Positions 27,025 to 37,700 of a stretch of DNA of 64,000 bases are shown piece after piece (positions within the stretch are counted from its first letter, which is position 1; each line of letters starts with the position of its first letter). Both the position numbers and the translations under genes were made by a program. Under the pieces are notes generated by a model. It saw nothing but the letters and a program-made list of their open reading frames with translations. It searched no databases and was not told the DNA's origin. Location: NCBI GenBank assembly GCA_902774925.1, contig CACYKE010000017.1, positions 30,746 to 94,745 on the forward strand, given 5' to 3'. The DNA comes from an uncultured Prevotellaceae bacterium. GTDB lineage: Bacteria > Bacteroidota > Bacteroidia > Bacteroidales > Bacteroidaceae.

Positions 27025-28980
27025 TTATCCGTTCATCGAAAGCAGGAACTCCTCGTTGGAGTGTGTCTGTACCAGACGGTCGCGAATGGTACTCATAGCC
27101 TCGATGGGGTTCATCTCGGCAATGAATTTGCGGATAATCCACATTCGGTTCAGAGTGGTCTGATCCTGCAACAGCTCGTCGCGACGAGTAGAAGAGAGTA
27201 CCAGATTGACAGCTGGGAACACGCGTTTGTTGGCAAGCATACGGTCAAGCTGCAGCTCGGAGTTACCTGTACCCTTGAACTCCTCGAAGATTACTTCGTC
27301 CATCTTTGAACCAGTGTCTGTCAGTGCAGTAGCAATGATGGTCAGCGAACCGCCGCCTTCAATGTTACGGGCAGCACCGAAGAAACGCTTGGGCTTCTGC
27401 AGGGCATTTGCATCAACACCACCGGTAAGCACCTTACCACTGGCGGGAGCAACGGTGTTGTAGGCGCGTGCCAGACGTGTGATGGAGTCGAGGAAAATGA
27501 CAACGTCGTGACCACATTCTACCATTCGCTTGGCCTTTTCCAATACGATGCCGGCAATTTTCACGTGACGGTCGGCAGGTTCGTCGAACGTCGAAGCAAT
27601 GACTTCTGCATTTACGGTACGTGCCATATCCGTTACCTCCTCAGGGCGCTCATCGATGAGCAGCATCATAATATATGCCTCTGGATGGTTTGCAGCAATG
27701 GCGTTGGCAATATCCTTCATCAATAGTGTCTTACCAGTCTTTGGCTGAGCCACAATGAGGGCACGCTGACCTTTACCGATAGGTGCGAAAAGATCAACAA
27801 TGCGCACTGATGGATTTGTTGTTGCCTTATCGCCGCATAGGGTGAATTTCTCGTCAGGGAACAGCGGTGTCAGATGTTCGAAGGCCACACGATCGCGTAC
27901 TTCCTGAGGATTACGCCCATTGATGCTAGTAACGTTTGACAGGGCAAAGTATTTCTCATTGTCGTGTGGCGGACGGACGGTACACTCTACGACGTCGCCA
28001 GTTTTCAGACTCCAGCGTCTGATTTGCTGTGGATTTACATAAATATCGTCTGGTGAAGACAAATAGTTGAAGTCTGATGAACGCAAGAATCCATAGCCGT
28101 CCTGGATGATTTCCAACACGCCATTACCGGTGATGAGCTCGCCGAAATCGAATGCAGCAGACTGTGCCGGTTGGCGATAGTCTTGCATCATAGGCTCATC
28201 CTGTGGTTGCTGAGCTACGGGACGGTCAAAGATGTCGACAGTCGGGATGGCAGATTGGTCCTCAATAGGCAGGTCGACAACGGTAATGAAGTCTGTGCCG
28301 TCTCCAGGATCACCTTCCCAAACATCGTCGGCATCTCCTTCCATAGGAGCCTCTTCTGCTTCAACGTTAGCGGCCATTTTCTCCTGTAACTGATCAATCA
28401 TCTCAGGTGATAGTTCTTCATTGTCATCTTCTACTACAGCTTCAGGAATTGCTTCTGTTACAGCCTCAGGAATGGCTTCCACTACAGGCTCTTCTGCAAA
28501 CAGGTCAGCCTCGTTTTTGGGAGCAGCCTTCTTGCGCGTCTTCTTCTCGGGTTTAGCTTCGGCAGGTGCTTCAGCAGCAGCCTCCTCTTCCTGTTCTTTC
28601 TTTGTTTTACGTACACGTTTCTTGGGTGCGGGTTTCTCTTCGGCCTGTTCGGTCTGTTCGGTTTCGGCTTTTTCTGCTGCAGCCTGTTCGGCAATCAGTG
28701 CATCCAGCGTAGGTTTCTTCCCAGCCTTTGTGGCTTTTTTGTCTAACGTAGTGCTCTCCGAGCCGTTGACGGTATAAACCTTGCTATTGTCTTTTGCTAT
28801 ACGTGTGCGTTTGCGCTTTGAGACGGGTTCTCCTGCAGCTACCTGTTCGGCGGCCTTGTCTAAAATGGCGTATACCACATTCTCCAATTCGTCGTTCTGT
28901 GATACTTTGACTCCCAGTTCACTGGCTATCGCCATCAGTTCGGGGATAGGAAGTTTTTCTAATTGTTCTTTCGTGTACAT
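27025..28980 (-). CDS. rho: Transcription termination factor Rho with long N-terminal insert
   Basis: Hexameric RNA helicase that ends transcription. 651 aa against about 420 in E. coli. Order: Rho N domain (about 1-45), a Lys/Arg-rich and then Ala/Glu/Lys-rich low-complexity insert (about 50-270), the cold-shock-like RNA-binding domain ([20 protein letters not shown]), Walker A QPKTGKT, Walker [16 protein letters not shown], and the Q and R loops ([20 protein letters not shown]). Long disordered inserts are known in Bacteroidota Rho. Expressed from the composite hairpin-promoter at 29078, which also ends the upstream kinase transcript. Confidence 0.97.
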   Translation of the reverse strand: MYTKEQLEKLPIPELMAIASELGVKVSQNDELENVVYAILDKAAEQVAAGEPVSKRKRTRIAKDNSKVYTVNGSESTTLDKKATKAGKKPTLDALIAEQAAAEKAETEQTEQAEEKPAPKKRVRKTKKEQEEEAAAEAPAEAKPEKKTRKKAAPKNEADLFAEEPVVEAIPEAVTEAIPEAVVEDDNEELSPEMIDQLQEKMAANVEAEEAPMEGDADDVWEGDPGDGTDFITVVDLPIEDQSAIPTVDIFDRPVAQQPQDEPMMQDYRQPAQSAAFDFGELITGNGVLEIIQDGYGFLRSSDFNYLSSPDDIYVNPQQIRRWSLKTGDVVECTVRPPHDNEKYFALSNVTSINGRNPQEVRDRVAFEHLTPLFPDEKFTLCGDKATTNPSVRIVDLFAPIGKGQRALIVAQPKTGKTLLMKDIANAIAANHPEAYIMMLLIDERPEEVTDMARTVNAEVIASTFDEPADRHVKIAGIVLEKAKRMVECGHDVVIFLDSITRLARAYNTVAPASGKVLTGGVDANALQKPKRFFGAARNIEGGGSLTIIATALTDTGSKMDEVIFEEFKGTGNSELQLDRMLANKRVFPAVNLVLSSTRRDELLQDQTTLNRMWIIRKFIAEMNPIEAMSTIRDRLVQTHSNEEFLLSMNG

Positions 28981-29077
28981 ATTAATATACAGTATATCGT
29001 TAATGATTCAATGTTGAAATAATGTTTTGGAAAGAAGGTGCTTCGCGGACGGAAACACGTTTTTCTGAATTCGGCTG

Positions 29078-29130
29078 CAAAGATACGAAAAAAAAATGAA
29101 CCAACCAAACCGTTTGCTCATTTTTTTCAA
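29078..29130 (-). promoter_or_regulatory. Composite hairpin-promoter element, copy 2 (rho promoter)
   Basis: Minus strand TTTG (29109-29106), a 20-base spacer and TATCTTTG (29085-29078). An imperfect inverted repeat (ATGAGCAAA with TTGGTTCAT) flanks the -33 box and is followed by a T-run. It separates the sensor kinase stop from rho, so it can act as terminator and promoter together. Confidence 0.75.
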
Positions 29131-29139
29131 TTGTCGTTC

Positions 29140-29175
29140 ACTTCTTTAACTTCCTTAACTTCTCTGACTTCCTTG
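29140..29175. repeat. Four tandem 9-bp units after the sensor kinase stop
   Basis: ACTTCTTTA, ACTTCCTTA, ACTTCTCTG and ACTTCCTTG at 29140, 29149, 29158 and 29167. The last ends two bases before the kinase stop codon. On the minus strand the unit reads about TAAGGAAGT, similar to the unit in the fur-like gene tail. Confidence 0.8.
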
Positions 29176-29176
29176 G

Positions 29177-31111
29177 TTACCGCTTTGGCAGTTCCACGAC
29201 GAAACGACACCCATCTTGATACGTGGTGTCCAGTGTGAGGTCGCCGCCCAGTCCTTGGGCATGGCGCTTGGCCAACGGCAAACCTAGACCCAAACCTTCC
29301 GACAGGTCGTTGATTTTACCAAACGGCATGAAAATCATATCTTGTTGCTCCTCCGAGAGTCCAATGCCAATGTCCTCAACAATGAAGCGTACGGTATTTT
29401 CTGTCTGTGTGACGTGCATCACCACGTGCTTGCCGTCCGAATACTTGGCGGAATTATACAGCAACTCGCGAATAGTTCTCATCAGGTAAAGGTGGCTGGT
29501 GTGTATACAACAATTGTCAGGCAATTCGGTTTCCAACAGAATGTCTGTGTCGGGGAAATTATCCTTCAAGCTGCTAACACATTCCTGAGCCAATTCGTTA
29601 CACGACACAAGTTCATTTCTGTGGGCCTGCAGCTCTTGAGAGACACCCGAGTCAGAGCTGTCGTATAACATCTGAACCATGCGGTTCAGGTGATGGGCAT
29701 TATGCAACATGGTGTCAGTAATGCTTGCTAACTCTTCTTCTGGCAGCAAGTCGTTGTCCTTTGTATCGCTTTTGTATGTCAACAGGCTGTCTCGAAGCAC
29801 TTGTGCGAAACCTATGATGATGTTCAGCGGTGTGCGTATCTGGTGTGACACATTCTGAATAAAACGTGTCTTTTGCCTCACAGCCTCCTCAACCTTTTCC
29901 GTAGCCTTTGCCAACTCTTCATTACGGTTTCTGCTTGTCTCAGCAGTATGTCGCAGTGCTCCCATGTGGAAATTTAGCGACTGTTGCATGGTGGCAAAAC
30001 TGTTTTGCAACTGTCCGATGACATCGGTACGCTTGGTGCGTAGAATAATCTCGTCGTTGTTGTCTCTTGCTATTTTCTCCGAGAGACGCAGTAACTTGTT
30101 GAGGGGCTTGGTTTCTCTTGAAACACTGCTTTGGCACAGCAACAAGATGATAATCAATCCGATGCTAATCAGTGCGGCAATAATATATACCAATTTATGG
30201 TAACTCCAGAGAATGTCTTTGTCGGGACATACCAATGCGAGACTCCATTCGGTACCAGGCACGGGACGGTAGCATACGTGACAATCCACACCGTCAATCG
30301 TAGCCTTCATGACACCGAGATTACCCGCAGTCATCTCATGTCCCAGTGCTATCAACTCGGTATGTTTGTTGGGGTCGGCATTGGAGAATATAGTCTGTTT
30401 GTAGAGCCTTGCAGTGTCGGGATGGATGTAATATTGTCCGTCGCTACCTACCATCATATAATATGCGTGTGGGTAGGGGACGGCAGCACTATCGACAACA
30501 GCTGCTATGCGACGCATGGACAGATCGCAGGTGATGATGCCTGCCAGCTGTCCGCTCTCTAGGAATATGGGTCTGCTGTATGATGTAATCTGGTCGGTAG
30601 CCACCACAGTTCCTTCGGTGTCGTCGGCATAGGGCTTCACCCAGCAGGCTTTGCCCAATTCGCGGGCAACATTATACCAAGGTTTTTCGAAATATTCATA
30701 GGGAGCGTCTCGTACGGTGATAATGGAGTCTCCCTCTCTCAGCGTATAGGCATCGAAATAACGTCCGTATTGTTGGAATATGTTCGGCTCTGCGGCAATG
30801 CAACACCCGTTGACATGACTGTTCAACATAACAACGAGTCGCGAGATAGCCAATAGCGAGTCTGGTTGGAAATGTTCTTCGGCAAGCCATGTGTTGGAAT
30901 TGGTGGCAGTCTCTATGGTACCCATCATACTTCTGACGCGTTGGACTGTCGTATTCAGCATGTTGCTGGCACTTTTCTGGGCTTCTTGACGGATGAAGAA
31001 TTGTGACTGCAGAAACATTCCGCCCAATGCTAAAATGAACACAGGCGCGGCCATCAGCAACATACCGATGGTGAGTTTTCTGGACAGGCTGTGACGTATC
31101 AGTTCTCTCAT
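29177..31111 (-). CDS. dCache/HAMP sensor histidine kinase
   Basis: 644 aa. Membrane segment at about 15-35, a large periplasmic dCache-like sensor (about 40-305) and a second membrane segment at about 312-332. HAMP, coiled coil and a HisKA domain with the H box NVSHQIRTPLN follow. The ATPase domain has N box ELLYNSAKYS, G1 DIGIGLS and G2 GLGLGLPLAKRH. All catalytic motifs are present. No response regulator lies next to it. The start overlaps the stop of the upstream sensor gene by four bases, so the two are coupled and likely work as a pair. Ligand unknown. Confidence 0.93.
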   Translation of the reverse strand: MRELIRHSLSRKLTIGMLLMAAPVFILALGGMFLQSQFFIRQEAQKSASNMLNTTVQRVRSMMGTIETATNSNTWLAEEHFQPDSLLAISRLVVMLNSHVNGCCIAAEPNIFQQYGRYFDAYTLREGDSIITVRDAPYEYFEKPWYNVARELGKACWVKPYADDTEGTVVATDQITSYSRPIFLESGQLAGIITCDLSMRRIAAVVDSAAVPYPHAYYMMVGSDGQYYIHPDTARLYKQTIFSNADPNKHTELIALGHEMTAGNLGVMKATIDGVDCHVCYRPVPGTEWSLALVCPDKDILWSYHKLVYIIAALISIGLIIILLLCQSSVSRETKPLNKLLRLSEKIARDNNDEIILRTKRTDVIGQLQNSFATMQQSLNFHMGALRHTAETSRNRNEELAKATEKVEEAVRQKTRFIQNVSHQIRTPLNIIIGFAQVLRDSLLTYKSDTKDNDLLPEEELASITDTMLHNAHHLNRMVQMLYDSSDSGVSQELQAHRNELVSCNELAQECVSSLKDNFPDTDILLETELPDNCCIHTSHLYLMRTIRELLYNSAKYSDGKHVVMHVTQTENTVRFIVEDIGIGLSEEQQDMIFMPFGKINDLSEGLGLGLPLAKRHAQGLGGDLTLDTTYQDGCRFVVELPKR

Positions 31112-32607
31112 ACGCGTTCCTCCTTTCCTTTCTCACTCTCGGCAGTTTCTATCAAGCTGTTAAGCAGGTCTGTAATGACCTGTCCCTCCTGTTGTATGAT
31201 GTCTACATTGCCGGCAGCCTCCTGTCGTGTATTGTCGTGATAGTGTTCACATAGTTCTGTAACGCTTTTGACGATGGCGTCCGCAGGTCCTATCATCTGG
31301 TTTGTCATGTTGTGCAGGAAGGCGGTCTTTACCCGGTCGGCCTCCTGCGTCTGGGTGTAGGTCTGTTTAAGTACACTGTTTCGTTCCTGCAAAGTTTCTT
31401 TCGATTGCTGCAACTGACTCATGCGTTCTGCCAGTGCACGTTGCATTTGCTGGAAATGAAATTGCAGACGTCCTATCTCGTCCTTGCGTCGTGAGTCGGG
31501 AATGGTTTCTCCGTAATGCCCACGAGCAATACGCTCAGCCGATTCTGTCAACAGATGTAAGGGCTCCAATTGGCGGTGGGTGATGAGTGTACAGAGCACC
31601 CAAGTCAGCAACATACCGATGATGGCAATGACCAACACGATAGTTAGTAGCAAGTTGTAGTCGCCGAAGATGTCTTCCTCGGGATATACTACCCCTACGC
31701 TCCATTTCAGTTCCTCCATAGCTCGGCCGGGCACAGCGGAGCGTTCGAAGGGACGGTAAAACACATACCAGTCTTCACCATTCATTACAAACTGCTTATA
31801 GCCTCGCTCGCCGTTTACCATTGCTTCTGCGGCTATACGTACCGAGGGGTCGGCACCGTTCTCACACTGTGTAAACACCGTTTCGTGAGACAACTTGACG
31901 GGATCAGGATGTACAAGAAACGCACCATTTTTACCCAGTAGCGTACTATAGCCGTTGATCGACGGCTTTGCATCGAGTACGATTTGCGAAAGCAGAGCAA
32001 GGGACACATCTACGGACAATACGCCAATAGGTTTCCAATTGCCGTCATAGAGGGGTAGCGAGAAGCATGTCACCGCCTCGTCGTTGGGAGTATCCTTCAC
32101 AGGTTCCATCCAGCATGCGTGCCCTTCCGTCAGCGGTTCTGTATACCACGTCTGTTGGGTATAAGGTTTTCCACCGAATGCTTTAGCCATTACCAGTTCT
32201 TCGCTCTCGTTGTTGAAACCTTTGCGGTGAACGTAAGCCATGAATGGTTTCTTATCTTCGTAGAAGTTGGGATCCATAGCAATGGCACAGCCGACAATAT
32301 AGGAATTACTCTCAATAACAGTCTGACAATAATGAAACATCTGCTCGCGATTGTTCATTTTACCCAGAAGGTTCCAGTAAATGTTACCAGTTGCCTGTTC
32401 TACACTCAAAAGGATATTATCTATGTGCTGTACCGTCGACTCGAGCGTTTGCTCAGCATTGCGCATCGCTTCTGCTTTCAATGTCTGACGTGCGAAATAA
32501 AACATTACTGCTAGCGCTACAAATAACAACAGCGCTATCTCGCAGACAACCATCAGACTTAGCTTGACTGATAAGGTCTTGTTGATTATTTTAGGCCATT
32601 TCAGCAT
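31108..32607 (-). CDS. dCache/HAMP sensor with degenerate HisKA and no ATPase domain
   Basis: 499 aa from ATG 32607; the TTG at 32631 lies inside the -7 box and is rejected. N-terminal membrane segment, dCache-like periplasmic domain, second membrane segment (about 320-340), HAMP and coiled coil. The end matches a HisKA dimerisation helix, VKTAFLHNMTNQMIGPADAI, but the phospho-acceptor His is replaced by Asn, and the protein stops before any ATPase domain. It cannot autophosphorylate in the usual way. Coupled by ATGA to a complete kinase with similar sensor layout, so a heterodimer or signal modulator is likely. Confidence 0.88.
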   Translation of the reverse strand: MLKWPKIINKTLSVKLSLMVVCEIALLLFVALAVMFYFARQTLKAEAMRNAEQTLESTVQHIDNILLSVEQATGNIYWNLLGKMNNREQMFHYCQTVIESNSYIVGCAIAMDPNFYEDKKPFMAYVHRKGFNNESEELVMAKAFGGKPYTQQTWYTEPLTEGHACWMEPVKDTPNDEAVTCFSLPLYDGNWKPIGVLSVDVSLALLSQIVLDAKPSINGYSTLLGKNGAFLVHPDPVKLSHETVFTQCENGADPSVRIAAEAMVNGERGYKQFVMNGEDWYVFYRPFERSAVPGRAMEELKWSVGVVYPEEDIFGDYNLLLTIVLVIAIIGMLLTWVLCTLITHRQLEPLHLLTESAERIARGHYGETIPDSRRKDEIGRLQFHFQQMQRALAERMSQLQQSKETLQERNSVLKQTYTQTQEADRVKTAFLHNMTNQMIGPADAIVKSVTELCEHYHDNTRQEAAGNVDIIQQEGQVITDLLNSLIETAESEKGKEERV

Positions 32608-32628
32608 AGTTTCAAGGTCTTCTGGCTG

Positions 32629-32660
32629 CAAATTTACGAAGAATTGGTTATATTTCCAAA
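32629..32660 (-). promoter_or_regulatory. Promoter of the sensor pair
   Basis: Minus strand TTTG (32660-32657), a 20-base spacer and TAAATTTG (32636-32629). It fixes the sensor start at 32607. Confidence 0.75.
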
Positions 32661-32773
32661 AGTATATGTATTATATCTTTGAAAACACTGTTAAGGAATT
32701 ATAAATTCAGCTTATTCGGTTTGACTTTCTAATTAAATCAGCGTCCTAAATACAGACATAAGAACTTGATTGG

Positions 32774-34024
32774 ATGAAAGAGAAGGGTAAACGTTTGTTT
32801 CTGACAACGCTCTTCATAGTGTGTTGTCTGTATTCATGGGCGCAGACAGATTCACTATGGACTGTAAGAGGTCGTGTAACTGATGCCAAAACGAAAAAGC
32901 CACTTGCATCGGTTAGTGTGATGAGTAACCGTGTTGGTACGGTGACGAATGCCGATGGTGAATTTGTGCTGAAGTTGAGTGCTGCTCCCCGTGAGGTGGC
33001 ATTTTCGTGCCTAGGCTATCAGACGCGACGCCTGACAGCTGCAGCTTGTCGGGCTTTGGAGCAGGAGGGCAATCCCGTTCGTTTGCAGGCCAACAGCGTG
33101 ATGCTCGGTGAGGTGGTCGTGGAAGGACATGAGGCACGTGATATTGTGCTGAAGGCTATTGGTCGTATAGAGCACAACTATCCGAACAATCCGAATCTGG
33201 TGCGTGGTTTCTATCGCGAGACAGTACAGAAGCGGCAGCGTTTCATCAGCATTGCCGAAGGTGTTGTAGATATCTATAAGACAGGTTACCAGAAGAGTGA
33301 TGCTGGCGACGGTGTGAAGATTCTGAAGGGCCGTCGGCTACTTAGTCAGCGTGCTAGTGATACGTTGGCCGTGAAGCTACAGGGTGGTCCTGTGCTCCCC
33401 ATTATCCTAGACGTAGTGAAGGAGCGAGATATATTGTTGAACGAAGAGGAATTGTCGAAATATGCTCTACGTCTCCGTACGCCAGAAATGATGGATGGCC
33501 GGATGCAGTATGTGGTAGAATTGACGCCTAGAGTGACTGAGACGTATGCCCTGTGGACAGGCCGGTTGTATATCGATCGCGAGACACTGGCCTTTACCAA
33601 GATAGACCTCTCATTGGATATGCACAGTCCTGGCAAGGTGACAGAAATGATATTGCGCAAGAAACCTTTCTCATTGCGTTTTACACCTCACGAGTTGTCG
33701 TTGACTGCCGATTACACGACAGACGGAGGTGTAACACGACTTAACTACATCCGAAACGTCATCCGGTTCCGTTGTGACTGGAAGCGACGTTTGTTTAAGT
33801 CGAATTTCAATATTGTGTCGGAAATGGTTGTCACCGACTGCCATGAGGGCGTAGATATTCGCCCTATCCGCGTACGCGACTCATTCTTCCGTCATGACAA
33901 CTTTTACGATAAGGTGATATATTTTAACGATCCCGATTTCTGGGGCTCTGAAAACATCATTGAACCAACGGAGGACCTGCTGAAAGGAATCGATAAGATA
34001 AAGAAAAAGATGACAGATAAGTAA
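32774..34024 (+). CDS. Exported carboxypeptidase-regulatory-like domain protein
   Basis: 416 aa with a signal peptide (LFLTTLFIVCCLYSWAQ). Residues 28-100 form a carboxypeptidase D regulatory-like beta-sandwich (VRGRVTDAKTKKPLASVSV, then GTVTNADGEFVLKL), the same fold found at the start of SusC/TonB-dependent receptors. No plug or barrel follows; the rest is a beta-rich outer-envelope domain (YALWTGRLYIDRETLAFTKI) of the kind found in DUF5686-like proteins. Located in the periplasm or outer membrane. The specific role is unknown. Confidence 0.8.
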   Translation: MKEKGKRLFLTTLFIVCCLYSWAQTDSLWTVRGRVTDAKTKKPLASVSVMSNRVGTVTNADGEFVLKLSAAPREVAFSCLGYQTRRLTAAACRALEQEGNPVRLQANSVMLGEVVVEGHEARDIVLKAIGRIEHNYPNNPNLVRGFYRETVQKRQRFISIAEGVVDIYKTGYQKSDAGDGVKILKGRRLLSQRASDTLAVKLQGGPVLPIILDVVKERDILLNEEELSKYALRLRTPEMMDGRMQYVVELTPRVTETYALWTGRLYIDRETLAFTKIDLSLDMHSPGKVTEMILRKKPFSLRFTPHELSLTADYTTDGGVTRLNYIRNVIRFRCDWKRRLFKSNFNIVSEMVVTDCHEGVDIRPIRVRDSFFRHDNFYDKVIYFNDPDFWGSENIIEPTEDLLKGIDKIKKKMTDK

Positions 34025-34051
34025 GAACTTCTTGAATTTCAGTCTATTACT

Positions 34052-34651
34052 TTATTTTACTGACTTATTGATTCCCTCAATATAATTGAGCACGTCGTCG
34101 CGTCCCGTTTTCTTTTCGGCAGAGGTGACAAACATGGGGGGCAGTTCTTCCCAAGTTTCTGATAACTTCTTTTTGTAACCATCAACAGCCTGATTACATT
34201 TATTGGGCGTCAGTTTGTCGGCCTTTGTGAAAATGATGCTGAAAGGAACGGACGATAATCCCAGCCACTCAATGAACTCGAGGTCTATCTTCTGCGGCTC
34301 CAGTCGGATATCAACCAAGACAAAGACATTTACCAGCTGTTCGCGCTGGAGGATGTAACCGCGAATCATCTGGTCCAGGCGGTCTATTTCCTTTTTTGAA
34401 CGCTTAGCATAGCCATAGCCTGGTAAGTCGACCAGATACCATTCCTTGTTAATAATAAAGTGATTGATGAGTAGTGTCTTACCAGGCGTAGCACTGGTTT
34501 TTGCCAGTTTTCGGTTGTTGGTAAGCATATTGATAAGGCTGGACTTGCCCACGTTCGAGCGTCCAATGAACGCATATTCTGGTTTCGTGTCTTTTGGGCA
34601 CATCGACACTACAGGTGCCGACAGTGAGAATTCAGCTTGTTTAATTTCCAT
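34052..34651 (-). CDS. engB: Ribosome biogenesis GTPase YsxC/EngB
   Basis: 199-aa GTPase needed for large-subunit assembly. G1 is [10 protein letters not shown], followed by the switch-I Thr region [10 protein letters not shown]3 is DLPGYG and G4 is TKADKL, in normal order and spacing. The length is typical. It is transcribed from the composite hairpin-promoter at 34670, directly after carB on the same strand. Confidence 0.96.
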   Translation of the reverse strand: MEIKQAEFSLSAPVVSMCPKDTKPEYAFIGRSNVGKSSLINMLTNNRKLAKTSATPGKTLLINHFIINKEWYLVDLPGYGYAKRSKKEIDRLDQMIRGYILQREQLVNVFVLVDIRLEPQKIDLEFIEWLGLSSVPFSIIFTKADKLTPNKCNQAVDGYKKKLSETWEELPPMFVTSAEKKTGRDDVLNYIEGINKSVK

Positions 34652-34669
34652 ATTTCAATGTTTTGCCTG

Positions 34670-34720
34670 CAAAGATAGAAAAAAAAGATGGACTAACCAA
34701 ACGTCAGTCCACCTTTTTTA
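34670..34720 (-). promoter_or_regulatory. Composite hairpin-promoter element, copy 3 (engB promoter)
   Basis: Minus strand TTTG (34701-34698), a 20-base spacer and TATCTTTG (34677-34670). The arms GGTGGACT and AGTCCATC (34713-34706 with 34694-34687) flank the -33 box, and a T-run follows. It lies between carB and engB and can serve as carB terminator and engB promoter. Confidence 0.78.
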
Positions 34721-34735
34721 TGAATGTTTTGTCTA

Positions 34736-37700
34736 TTATGCGTTATATTCCTGCCAAGACTTAATCTTGATGTCGTTCTGTGAAAGTGCCGTGAAGGCCT
34801 CGATGAAGGCTTTAGCCAGACGAACGTTGGTCATCAAGGGGATGTTGTGGTCGATAGCACCACGACGGATACGGTAACCGTTGGTCAGCTCGCGCTTGGT
34901 GTGGTTCTTCGGCACATTGATGATGAGGTCGAACTGGTGGGCAGCAATCATGTCCATGACGTTGTTCTGACCTTCTTCGTCGGGCCATGCCACGGGAGTT
35001 GCTTCGACGCCATTGTCATTGAAGAACTTAGCTGTGCCTCCGGTAGCATATACCTTGTAGCCTTTCTTGACTAGTTCCTTGGCAGGCTCTAGCAGGCTGA
35101 CCTTACCCTTGGCACCACCTGAAGAAATCAGGATACTGCCATCATCTTTTGGCAGACGGTAACCAGTGGCAATCAGCGAGTTGAGCATAGCCTCGTTGAG
35201 GTCGTCACCCAGACAGCCAACCTCACCGGTAGAGCTCATGTCGACACCCAGAACGGGGTCAGCATTCTGCAGACGGGCAAACGAGAACTGGCTGGCCTTG
35301 ACGCCAATGCGGTCGATGTCGAACTCTGACGAATCTGGGCGAGAGTAGGGAGCGTCGAGCATGATCTTCGTAGCGGTCTCGATGAAATTGCGCTTCAGAA
35401 TCTTAGATACGAAGGGGAACGAGCGTGATGCACGCAGGTTGCATTCGATAACCTTCACTTCGCGGTTCTTAGCCAGGAACTGGATATTGAACGGACCGCT
35501 GATATTCAGCTCGGCTGCAATCTTGCGAGCAATCTTCTTAATCTGACGGATGGTAGAGAAGTAGATGTGCTGAGCGGGGAACACCATGGTGGCATCACCA
35601 GAGTGCACACCGGCATATTCTACGTGCTCAGAGATGGCGTACTCGACCACCTCGCCCTTGTCGGCAACAGCGTCGAACTCAATCTCCTTAGTCTCGGTCA
35701 TGAACTTAGAGATAACTACAGGGAATTCCTTAGACACCTCGGTAGCCATATTGAGGAAGCGATGCAGCTCCTCGTCGTCGTAGCAGACGTTCATGGCAGC
35801 ACCAGATAGCACATAGCTAGGACGTACCAATACGGGATAACCTACCTCGTCAACAAACTGTTTGACATCCTCGAAAGAAGTCAAGGCACGCCATGCGGGC
35901 TGGTCGATGCCCAGTTTGTCGAGCATGGCAGAGAACTTGTCGCGGTTCTCGGCACGGTCGATGTCGACAGGACTGGTACCCAAGACGGGAACACCCTGAC
36001 GGTGCAGCTTCATGGCGAGGTTGTTAGGTATCTGACCACCCACAGAGACAATGACACCACGGGGCTGTTCAAGGTCCATCACATCGAGGACACGCTCCAG
36101 AGAGAGCTCGTCGAAGTACAGACGGTCGCACATGTCGTAGTCGGTAGACACGGTCTCAGGGTTGTAGTTAATCATGATAGACTTGTAACCCAGCTTGCGA
36201 GCGGTGTTGATAGCGTTCACTGAACACCAGTCGAACTCTACCGACGAACCGATACGATAAGCACCAGAACCGAGCACGACGACAGACTTCTCGTTCTTGT
36301 AGTAGTTGATGTCGTGTTTGGGAGCGTATTGTTCACCCTCAGGATTTCCGAAGGCAGGTGTGTGCGTGTAGGTGAAGTAGAGGTAGTTGGTGAGCTCAGG
36401 ATGCTCGCTGGCAACGGTGGGAATACGCTTGACAGAAGGCTGGATGCCCTTCTGCTTACGATATTCGCGAACCTGCAGGTTCTCCTTCTCCATATTGGTG
36501 GACTTGGTCTTCAGAACAAAGCGGGCAATCTGGAAGTCAGAGAATCCACACTGCTTCACTTCCAGCAAGAGGTCGGATGGCAGTTCTTCCAGTTTGTCGT
36601 ATTTCTGCAACTCATGCTTCAGATCAACGATATGCTTCAGACGCTCCAAGAACCAGACGTCAATCTTGGTGAGCTGCTCGATGCGCTCAACACTATAGCC
36701 GTCCTCCAAAGCTTGTGCGATAGCAAAGATACGCAGGTCGGTGGGGTTGGCCAGTGCGTCGTCAAGGTTGTCGAACTTGGTGTGGTCGTTGCCCACGAAA
36801 CCGTGCATGCCCTGACCAATCATGCGGAGACCCTTCTGAATCATCTCTTCGAACGAACGACCGATAGACATGATCTCACCAACAGACTTCATGCTGGAAC
36901 CAATCTGACGGCTGACACCTGCAAACTTTGTAAGGTCCCAGCGAGGAATCTTACAAATCATATAATCGAGCGACGGAGCAACGTAGGCTGAACTAGTGGT
37001 ACCCATCTCACCAATCTGGTCGAGGGTATAGCCCAGTGCTATCTTCGCAGCAACGAAGGCGAGGGGATAGCCGGTAGCCTTAGATGCCAGCGCAGAAGAA
37101 CGGCTCAGACGAGCGTTGATCTCAATGATGCGGTAGTCGTTGGTCTCGGCATTGAAGGCAAATTGGATGTTGCACTCACCGACGATGCCCAGATGGCGGA
37201 CGCACTTGATGGTGATATCCTGAAGCATTTTGACCTGCTCATCCTTCAGCGAACATGTAGGAGCGACAACGATAGACTCACCGGTGTGAATGCCGAGGGG
37301 GTCGAAGTTCTCCATTGATGCAACGGTGAAGCAATGGTCGTTAGCGTCGCGGATGGTCTCGAACTCAATTTCCTTCCAGCCCTTCAGCGACTCCTCAACC
37401 AAAATCTGGGGAGCAAAGGTAAAGGCACTCTCGGCCAGTTCCTTGAAAGCTTTCTCGTCAGGACAGATACCTGAACCCAGTCCACCCAGCGCATAGGCTG
37501 AACGGATCATGATGGGGAAGCCAATCTCGTGGGCAGCCTTGAGGGCGTCTTCCATGTTCTCCACGGCGTGGCTTACAGGGGTCTTCAGCGCAATTTCGTC
37601 AAGTTTCTTAACGAAGAGGTCGCGGTCTTCGGTGTTCATAATGGCTTCGACGCTGGTTCCCAGAACCTCTACACCATACTCCTTCAGGATACCCTTCTGG

